From assembly GCA_012729395.1 (NCBI GenBank), contig JAAYDF010000361.1:1-64000 (forward strand): a stretch of DNA of 64,000 nt, given 5' to 3'. How positions within the stretch are numbered: the stretch's first letter is position 1; each line of letters opens with the position of its first letter. The translations under genes and the position numbers were made by a program. The DNA comes from Phycisphaerae bacterium. GTDB taxonomy: Bacteria; Planctomycetota; Phycisphaerae; UBA1845; PWPN01. The notes beneath the pieces are model-generated. The model saw only the letters and a program-made list of their open reading frames with translations. It was not told the DNA's origin and ran no database searches. Positions 52,661 to 60,254 of this stretch are shown here, piece after piece.

Positions 52661-53064
52661 ATTTGAAAGCAAACGTGGTCGCCTTGTGTGGAAGAGTCAA
52701 GAGTGGTATGGGCGATTGCTCGAAGCGAATGGAGCAAGTCCCCGGTCTGCTGGATGCGTATTCCCGGAAGACTGGAATGCACCTTGTTCCTGGCACACTG
52801 AACGTTGAACTTGAAACAGAATACGTCGTGCCGAAAGGTAGGCTCATGCGTCTGGAGGCTGGGGAATATGGCGGCACGGTGTCCGTAAGTATTGTCCCAT
52901 GCAAGATAAACAGCAAGGAAGCATTCATTCTCAGGACCGATGCAAACGAAGCTGGAACGGGGCACCATCCAAGAACCATAGTGGAAATCGCCTCAGATGT
53001 CATGCTTCGAGAGAGATTCGCTCTTGCAGATGGAGATGAAGTCGCTATTGAGATTGAACAATGA
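52661..53064 (+). CDS. Archaeal-type CTP-dependent riboflavin kinase (DUF120) homolog; TTG start likely
   Basis: GRVKSGMG...PGTLNVELETEYVV...TIVEIASDVMLRERFALADGDEVAIEI matches the archaeal RFK pattern; SD aaggag before TTG 52661. Confidence 0.75.
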
Positions 53065-53794
53065 GGAGCGAGTCGGTGTCGTATCGTGCTCGCGCTTCGC
53101 TTCGGCGTTCTCTCTTGCATAGGTGTCGTGCGGGCTCCATCGGTTCGGCCAACCATGAAGCTGCCGAATGCTCGAACGGCCTGACCACCCGACGGCTGAG
53201 CCGCATCGCCGAGACGGGCACCGGTTCGTAACCCGCTCTTTTCCTTGACCGATTGACCGCCCGCAGGATGTTGAGCAGTTGCCGACGCACCGGGGCGTAG
53301 GGCTCGAACGGTATCCGCTCGAACTCCCGGCACATGCTCTGGACGGACCGACACGTAGCCATGTCCACGAGGTGGTTCTTGAGCTGGTTGTACTCGACCG
53401 GATGGATGCGCACCGAGGCGTGCCATTTCCGGTCGACACCCCTTCGGTAGCTGATGCTGTACCCGGCGAAGTGTACGGGCTCCCGGCGAATGTCCTTGAC
53501 GCACCGGCCCTCTTCGTCGAAGAACCGGTGCAGGCCCCGGGTGGCGATGATGATGAAGAAACGCTGGTGACGCAGGTACTGGACGTTGGCCAGGCCCTGC
53601 TGCTTGCGGCGGGCGCGTGCCCACTTGCTGATGGCGACGTGGTACTTGCCCATCAGCTTCTCGTCGATTTGCAGCACGTCCTTGTGCTCGGGAATGCAGC
53701 CGGTGACATAGTACCAGTAGCCGTTGCTGACGTAGGCGACGGCCAGTTGCTGAACGAATGCCCGCTCGGATGATGCGATGTGTCTGTAGATCAT
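53045..53794 (-). CDS. Conserved-looking protein of unknown function (start near MIYRHIASSERAF)
   Basis: About 250 aa ORF with compositionally normal protein; overlaps the convergent 52661 gene by 20 bp. Confidence 0.55.
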   Translation of the reverse strand: MIYRHIASSERAFVQQLAVAYVSNGYWYYVTGCIPEHKDVLQIDEKLMGKYHVAISKWARARRKQQGLANVQYLRHQRFFIIIATRGLHRFFDEEGRCVKDIRREPVHFAGYSISYRRGVDRKWHASVRIHPVEYNQLKNHLVDMATCRSVQSMCREFERIPFEPYAPVRRQLLNILRAVNRSRKRAGYEPVPVSAMRLSRRVVRPFEHSAASWLAEPMEPARHLCKRERRSEARARYDTDSLLIVQSQ

Positions 53795-54984
53795 GTTGTC
53801 CCCCTGAAGTGTAAAAGTTGAGAATTGTTCAGGGCACAATTCTCGAAAGCCGCACAAAACCGTTGCAAGAACCTCCTCTCGACGGTACTCACCCATCCGC
53901 AAGAGTCACGTGCTGCGTCGTGACCCTTGCCGGACAAACGCGGACAGTACATGCGCTGTGGACCTCCTTTCTGCAGCATTGTCGAATCGCCAAAACCCAA
54001 AACCTTGAGAAGAACCATCACAAGAACCCGAGTATGCGCGTGCTGCTAGATTCCTTTATGGCAGCACGCCAATTCATAGCGGTAGCGGACGCACGGTGCA
54101 CCCGTAGCGTCCGTCCGATTAACACAGCCAGAGCGGAGCGCTTCTCCCGAAGCAATCCGCTCTGGCCGCCACATCAGCTCCTTCCGGAGAATCGGCCGGC
54201 GGACTCACCATGTTGGTGAGTCACGCCGCCGACCACATCATCAATGCGAAGACATGCACGTCGCTGCTTTCGTCTCGGTCTGTGCCCGGCACCACCCGTC
54301 AGCACCCGAACAGGTCACGACTGCCTTGCCGTGAACTCCGCTCCGCCGGTCGGCGGACTCCTACTTGCAGCACTCTCCCAGACTGAGGTATTTCAAGCAC
54401 CTGCCTGATACAGCAGGCACCGGACATCACTCCGGCAACCTCAGCCCTTCCTCGGTTAGTGATACTCTCCACGCAGCCGGTCACGTCGCTTGACCAATCG
54501 CCGTATGTCCACCGCTCCCGCAATGGCATAGTTTCCGCCAGGCCGTAAGCCGGCGATTTCTGGGGGCAGAACCTAGAAGCTCCCCCTTACCCATCGGCGA
54601 AGGTCTTTCTAGCGCGGTTCGGCACCGTCTCCGTCTGCGTTTACCGCCAAGGGCTTGCGCCCCTTTCATGGTTGAGCTATTCACCGTCGGCTGTTTCGGC
54701 CGAACGCCGGACGTTATCATCCGCCCGGTTGCGTACGTCACCGCACACAAGCTCCCCACGGCGGCCGAGGTTGAACGGACCTGCAAGCCAATCAATGGCC
54801 CAGGCCCGAACCCCCTGGTGGGATTCGTCGGAACCTTCCAACTCACCCGTTCGAGCATCACGGCCGGGCCATATGTGACCCGGCGTGTCCCGATCGCCCA
54901 ACCTCCAAGTGAACCTGTGTGGAATGAATGGGATAGAGACCGCAGATTGACCCAGGACGGGCATTACTTGCGGAAGCCTCCCTC

Positions 54985-55018
54985 GAACCGGACAAGCACG
55001 TCTCCATGCATCCGGCTC
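54985..55018 (-). ncRNA. Group II intron domain V-like hairpin
   Basis: Minus strand GAGCCGGATGCATG-GAGA-CGTGCTTGTCCGGTTC: 34 nt, AGC triad, GNRA-type loop, matches domain V pattern. Confidence 0.6.
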
Positions 55019-55473
55019 TACGTGCCTCCAACATGACGGGTGATGAATCCGCCCTCTTAGCCCGGCTGGTGAGGCCGGGTTTACCGAGCGATTGGAGTTC
55101 GCATTGATGATGCCGTTTGATACGCGGTTGTGCGCCCGACGGCAGTAGAACGGTGTTCTACAGGCCGACCATAGCACAGCCGGCGACCTTAGTCACGGGT
55201 TTTCTTGCGCCCGGTGAGGCCGGCCCGTGTAAACATGTTGTCGGGTAGCGGTATGTGCCGACACTTCTGCACATGGTCGCGACCAATGGTTACAGGATGC
55301 TGACTTCAAGCCGTAGCAGGGGAAGCCAGGCCGGTAGGAACAGGGGCTGCAGCCCGGCCGCCTTTTCGAGGCTCACAGCCAACGTGGTAATTACCACATT
55401 GGGGCCTGAATACTGTCGTAAGTCGTTTATTTATGTACCACAATGCGAAGCCTTGCAAAAACGAGGAATCCTG

Positions 55474-56967
55474 CTAAACTGCTGATAACATTAGCTTTGC
55501 AGCCAGTCGGAAAGCCGTCCCGGGGCGTTTCCCAAGCTGGACGTCGTGGGTTCGAATCCCATCGCCCGCTTTCTGACACGCAGCGACATACGCTGCCTTC
55601 TCGCGACCGAAATCCTTATTCTGCAATGAGTTAACAGGGGCATCCTCGGCCGGTTCCGTGCAGTCCGCTGACACGGACTGACACCCGCCGGACCCCGTAC
55701 CGGCATACTGCGGGGCATGCTCGGGGGCATACTGGAGGGCATGCCCGCCAGTATGCGGCGAGGGCAGCATCGGCAGCGATTCCACCGCCTTGCGGGTCAG
55801 CCCTTGCGAGGGGTGCATGTACCGATTGGCCGTCAACTCGATCGAACCGTGCCGCATGGCTTCCTGGGCCACCCGTGCGGGGACATCCGTCTCGCCCAGC
55901 CACGTACCGAAGGTATGCCGCAGAGAGTGGACATCGCGGAAGCGGCCCAGCTCATCCTTGTATGGAATCCCCGCCGCCTTGAGGTCACGCTTCAGGATCT
56001 TGACTAACTCACCCGGCACCCGGAAAACCCGCTGCGCATTCCCCGGCTCCCCGTTCAGCGTCCGCCATTCCCGCAGATCCTCCGCCAGGTCGGCCCGCAG
56101 AGTCACCTGCTGAGCCTTCCGCGCCTTGGCCGACTCACGTCTCACCGTAGCCATCGCCTGCTTGTTGGAGAAGAACACCAGGTCTCCCCAGCGCAGCCGC
56201 GAAAGCTCCCCACGGCGCAGCCCGGTCAATGCGAGCGTCTTGTAGATCAACGCTCGCTCCAGGCCCAACCGCTCCAAGCGCTCACGTTCCGGTTCGCTCA
56301 GCTTTGCACACTGCTGCCCCTTTCTCTTCCCCCTTCTGATTGTCATTGCTTCTTCGAGAGGCCGTCTCTTGCTGGCATTTATCAGCGCCACGACCTGGTC
56401 AGGGGTGAAGGTTCCCCGCTCGCGCCGGATATCGTCCGCTTCCTGCTGGGGTTTAACGCATCCCACCGGGTTGCGTTCAATCCGTCGCGTCTCCACACAC
56501 CAGCGCATGAAAGCTTGGAGGCTCGCTCGGTAGGTGTTGCAGGTGCGAGGCCCACAGCCGTCCACCCGCAGGCGGTGCAGGTAGCCGCTCACTCCGTCTG
56601 TATTCACTTCCTGAAGCGTTCTGAAGCCGCACCCATCGATGATGCCCCCAAGCCGCCGCATCGTCTCGGCCAAGTGCTTGGCGCTGACTCGGCCCTGTAG
56701 CGAAAGCCTGTACTGCTCGATGTGCTCCCCGATCGGCTTCTTGCGATGCTCCCGCGAGACATCGATCAGCCCTTCGGCTTTCCGGGCCGCCTCTACCTCA
56801 AGACGCCGCGCCAGTTCTAACGTGGCCTTCTTGTCCGTGTAGCCCGCCTTCCGCCCTTGGCCCCCCGCGCCGTCCCGATAGAACGCGTAATACTTCGTGC
56901 TACGATAGCGGACTTTCTTTCCTGTCGGCAGCGTCTTCGTCCAGGTCTTCTTCCTTGCGCTCGCCAT
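55474..56967 (-). CDS. Tyrosine recombinase / integrase of second element; 3' end reads through the att site
   Basis: TLALTGLRRGELSRLRWGDL; HSLRHTFGTWLGETDVPARVAQEAMRHGSIELTANRYMHPS; tail GIRTHDVQLGK is antisense tRNA. Confidence 0.92.
   Translation of the reverse strand: MASARKKTWTKTLPTGKKVRYRSTKYYAFYRDGAGGQGRKAGYTDKKATLELARRLEVEAARKAEGLIDVSREHRKKPIGEHIEQYRLSLQGRVSAKHLAETMRRLGGIIDGCGFRTLQEVNTDGVSGYLHRLRVDGCGPRTCNTYRASLQAFMRWCVETRRIERNPVGCVKPQQEADDIRRERGTFTPDQVVALINASKRRPLEEAMTIRRGKRKGQQCAKLSEPERERLERLGLERALIYKTLALTGLRRGELSRLRWGDLVFFSNKQAMATVRRESAKARKAQQVTLRADLAEDLREWRTLNGEPGNAQRVFRVPGELVKILKRDLKAAGIPYKDELGRFRDVHSLRHTFGTWLGETDVPARVAQEAMRHGSIELTANRYMHPSQGLTRKAVESLPMLPSPHTGGHALQYAPEHAPQYAGTGSGGCQSVSADCTEPAEDAPVNSLQNKDFGREKAAYVAACQKAGDGIRTHDVQLGKRPGTAFRLAAKLMLSAV
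55530..55571 (+). repeat. att direct repeat, copy 2 (42 bp)
   Basis: Identical to 6085-6126. Confidence 0.9.
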
Positions 56968-56968
56968 T

Positions 56969-57250
56969 TCACGCCCCCCGTTTGAAGCTGGACACGTCCG
57001 GGCATCCCTGCCGCACCCATCCCATGATTGCGTCCGGATCCCACCGCGTCGTCCGACCGCCGATGACTACCGCATCCGGCATCTGCCCTGCGGACTTCAT
57101 CCGCCATACCTTCCGGGCTGACACCTGCAGGAACTCCGCCACGTGTTCAGCCGTCCACAGTCTCTGGCTGACGGCCAGCCCCGATTCTTTCTGCTCATTC
57201 CCAGCCATGCCTTCGTTCCTTTCCATTGCTTGGCTCTCTTCAGCACCCAT
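56969..57250 (-). CDS. Excisionase/AlpA-like HTH protein
   Basis: LWTAEHVAEFLQVSARKVWRMKSAGQMPDAVVIGGRTTRWDPDAIMGWV. Confidence 0.75.
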   Translation of the reverse strand: MGAEESQAMERNEGMAGNEQKESGLAVSQRLWTAEHVAEFLQVSARKVWRMKSAGQMPDAVVIGGRTTRWDPDAIMGWVRQGCPDVSSFKRGA

Positions 57251-57304
57251 GGCTGGCTGACGCCCCGCCGCGGGGCTTAGCTGGCTGCGGGTCCACCGCC
57301 GTTC

Positions 57305-57481
57305 CTATATTCCCAATGATCGGCGCAACGCCGCAGGCACCGCCGACTCACAGACCTTCTCCATCTGAGCGCTGAACTTCTTCGCGCTCGCCTTGATCTG
57401 GTAGAACTGCGTCCGGCATCCCCGGACCAGGACCACATACCACTGGCCTTCCCATTCAAAGGTCTTCACTTCCAAGGTCAC
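57305..57481 (-). CDS. Small protein with GTG start, coupled to upstream gene
   Basis: VTLEVKTFEWEGQWYVVLVRGCRTQFYQIKASAKKFSAQMEKVCESAVPAALRRSLGI; GTGA overlap with the 57478-57924 stop; absent from the ATG-only track. Confidence 0.6.
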   Translation of the reverse strand: MTLEVKTFEWEGQWYVVLVRGCRTQFYQIKASAKKFSAQMEKVCESAVPAALRRSLGI

Positions 57482-57924
57482 GCTTCGGTATCTCCCCTAC
57501 GTTTCTCTTCCTGTTCATCGGCCCACTCCCGAACCGCCCAGCTCCACGCTTCACATTCGCTTAGCGTTGCATAATCGTACCGACGCCGTGTGTCTCGCTC
57601 CCGTGTCCCCCCCAGGAAGGTCTGGCTCTGCTGCGTCACGATGAAGGTAAACACGGTAAGACCACCCGCCCGCGCCCGCTGGTGGACTGCCGACCGTGAC
57701 ACGCCCACATACTCCGGCACCCACGAGAACGGGATCAGATTGCCTTTGTAGAAGTCCCGCAGTTCACGTACCCAGCTTCTGAACTCAATGACTGAGCCGC
57801 GCCGCACATACCACCGCGTCCCTTCGTGCAATTGCGTGACAAGTTCCGACTTCGCCCACACCGCCGGCAACCGCACGAACTTGAAGTCATCACTCACCAT
57901 GCCGGCATTGTAGCAGACCTTCAT
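57478..57924 (-). CDS. Uncharacterised protein with HTH-like segment
   Basis: WVPEYVGVSRSAVHQRARAGGLTVFTF. Confidence 0.55.
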   Translation of the reverse strand: MKVCYNAGMVSDDFKFVRLPAVWAKSELVTQLHEGTRWYVRRGSVIEFRSWVRELRDFYKGNLIPFSWVPEYVGVSRSAVHQRARAGGLTVFTFIVTQQSQTFLGGTRERDTRRRYDYATLSECEAWSWAVREWADEQEEKRRGDTEA

Positions 57925-58453
57925 GTTCCGTCAAGGTTATGCTGGACATTTCCTGAAGAATTTTGCCTCGACCTCCAACTTGAATCAAGCCTCCCACCAG
58001 CCCGCTTCTCCAGCCCCGGAGGACCACCTTCCGCCCAGGCCCAGATCGGACATAACTATCGTCTTCACAGCATGATATGACCGCATGAGCCCTGCCGGGC
58101 GGCGGTCCCATTCCTTCCTGGCAGGGAGCGTCCACAGTCGGGTGGAGCGTGTCCAGGAGGCTCTGCTCGCTTAGCCGGGACGCGATGAATGGTGGCGGGA
58201 CACGCTGACGACTTCGGGCGTTCGCCCTGCACGGGACGGTCGCCGCGGTTCGCCAGCCCCATCAGCTCGTTGCTGGTCTGTTCTGCTTTCTTCGCCAAGC
58301 TTCGCGGCCCGCGGCTCACTGCCGGTCTCGTCAGCATCGGCCGTGGCCAGGCCAAGCAGAGCCCGCCTTAGGGCGGGGCCTGTCACGCCCGCTGCTTACT
58401 CCTCGACCTGTTCGCGACGTCCGCTGCGCCCATGTCCTCCGGCAGGGGCCTTT

Positions 58454-58480
58454 CGTTCGCCAATCTCTTGCGAGCGAACG
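58454..58480 (+). promoter_or_regulatory. Hairpin upstream of second ardC
   Basis: CGTTCGC/GCGAACG (58454-58460/58474-58480), then aaaaaccccttttacctggagg...ATG, a layout similar to 24511-24577. Confidence 0.5.
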
Positions 58481-58511
58481 GAAAAACCCCTTTTACCTGG
58501 AGGACAAAACC

Positions 58512-59324
58512 ATGAAAGCAGAACAAGCCAAGAAACTCGCCGACGAATCACTGGCCAACCTCGCCACCGCCCTCGAGCAGGGACGAAGCGAGACACTCAC
58601 CGCGTACCTGACCACCATGGCCCGCTTCCACCGTTACAGCTTCGGCAACATCATGCTCATTGCCTCCCAGAAGCCCGATGCCACCCGCGTCGCCGGCTTC
58701 CAGACCTGGAAGAAGCTCGGCCGCTGGGTCAAGGCCGGCGAGAAGGGCATCCTCATCTTTGCCCCTATCGTCATCCGGCCGAAAGAGGACCAGCCCGCGG
58801 ATACCGCTTCTCAGGAGCCGCGCACACTTCTGCGGTTCAAGGCGGTCTACGTTTTCGATGTGAGCCAGACCGATGGCCAGCAGCTCCCCGAATTCGCCAC
58901 GGTCTCCGGCAACCCCAACGGCCATACCGACCGCCTCAAGGCCTTCATCGCTCAGCAGGGCATCTCGCTGGAGTACGCGGACGACTTGGACGGTGCCGAC
59001 GGAGCCTCTGCCGGCGGACGGATCATTCTCCACACCGGTCTTACCCCGGCCAAGGAGTTCTCGGTTCTCGCCCACGAGGCCGCCCACGAGATGCTCCATC
59101 ACGCCGACAACGGTCCCCGCCCCAGCAAGACCGTCCGCGAGACCGAAGCCGAAGCCGTCGCGTTCGTCGTTTGCGAGGCGATCGGTTTGGCGTCCAACGG
59201 TGCCGCCGCCGACTACATCCAGCTCTACAACGGCGACGAAGACACGCTGGCCGCCTCTCTCGACCGCATCCAGAAGACCGCCACCGCGATCATCGCCGCC
59301 ATCGCCGAGGCTCCGGTCGAGTGA
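58512..59324 (+). CDS. ardC: ArdC-like antirestriction protein, second copy
   Basis: YSFGNIMLIASQKPDATRVAGFQTWKKLGRWVKAGEKGI; VLAHEAAHEMLHH; clearly homologous to 24578-25396. Confidence 0.88.
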   Translation: MKAEQAKKLADESLANLATALEQGRSETLTAYLTTMARFHRYSFGNIMLIASQKPDATRVAGFQTWKKLGRWVKAGEKGILIFAPIVIRPKEDQPADTASQEPRTLLRFKAVYVFDVSQTDGQQLPEFATVSGNPNGHTDRLKAFIAQQGISLEYADDLDGADGASAGGRIILHTGLTPAKEFSVLAHEAAHEMLHHADNGPRPSKTVRETEAEAVAFVVCEAIGLASNGAAADYIQLYNGDEDTLAASLDRIQKTATAIIAAIAEAPVE

Positions 59325-59603
59325 GCGGCAAGGCCGCCGGCTCCGGCCGGCGGTCTGCATAGGCTACTGTCCCCAGCCCTGCCTCACGACAGCACCACAC
59401 GGCACGCCCCCGCCAAGCCGTTCGCCCCGGGGTTCAACCTGTTCCTCCACGCCTCATGTACACACGACCTCATCCCCAGACAAGCGTTCCCGATGTGGCA
59501 GGCGGTGCAGATGCGTGATGCTCAGATCGGGTCGGCGAAGTTCCGCAAGGTCGCCACCGTCTCCGTCAGCGATTGACGTTCAGGACCGTAGAGTTTACCA
59601 GCA

Positions 59604-60063
59604 TCAGTAGCCCATGTTCAGGGCTTCGCCCTCTTGCGTCAATCGCTGCAACACCTCGCTCCGCTCTGCGTCGCTTCGTCGCTTGAAGGCCAGCACATCG
59701 CTGAGCAGGACACGCCGATGGGTGCCCACCTTGCGGCAGGGGAGCTGGCCCTCTTCCAGCATCTTGACCAGGAATGGCCGGGAGACGTTCAGCAGGTCGG
59801 CCGCCTGCTGCGTGGTCAGCTCCGCGTGAACCGGCATCACGGTCACGGCGTGGCCCTGGGCCATCTGGGTCAGCATATCGACCAGCAGCCGCATCGCCGC
59901 GGCCGGCAGGACTACCAGCTCCTCCTTTCGTCGCCCCACGGGCTGCAGCCGTACCCGCACTTCACGCTTTCCAGCCAGCAGCGTCGCCAGGATCCGGCTC
60001 GACTCGCGGGCCAGCGTCGCTTCGGCTTCCGTCGGGGCTACCGGTTCAAGGGGCGTGGTCATG
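59604..60063 (-). CDS. Excisionase-family DNA-binding (antitoxin-like) protein
   Basis: ELTTQQAADLLNVSRPFLVKMLEEGQLPCRKVGTHRRVLLSDVLAFKRR. Confidence 0.75.
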
Positions 60064-60254
60064 AGCACATCCTCCTGACCCAAGTACATCACCTTATCGC
60101 AATAAACGCAATAGGCGAAACAAACAAAATAAGCCCCGCCCCGCCCCGTAGGCCCGCCGCAGGGCGGTTGCAGCCTCAACCTGTTGGTGCACCCCGCTCC
60201 CCGCCTGTAGAATCGGGCTACTCGGGCCGGCCCCAGCCCACCGAGTAGGTCAAG

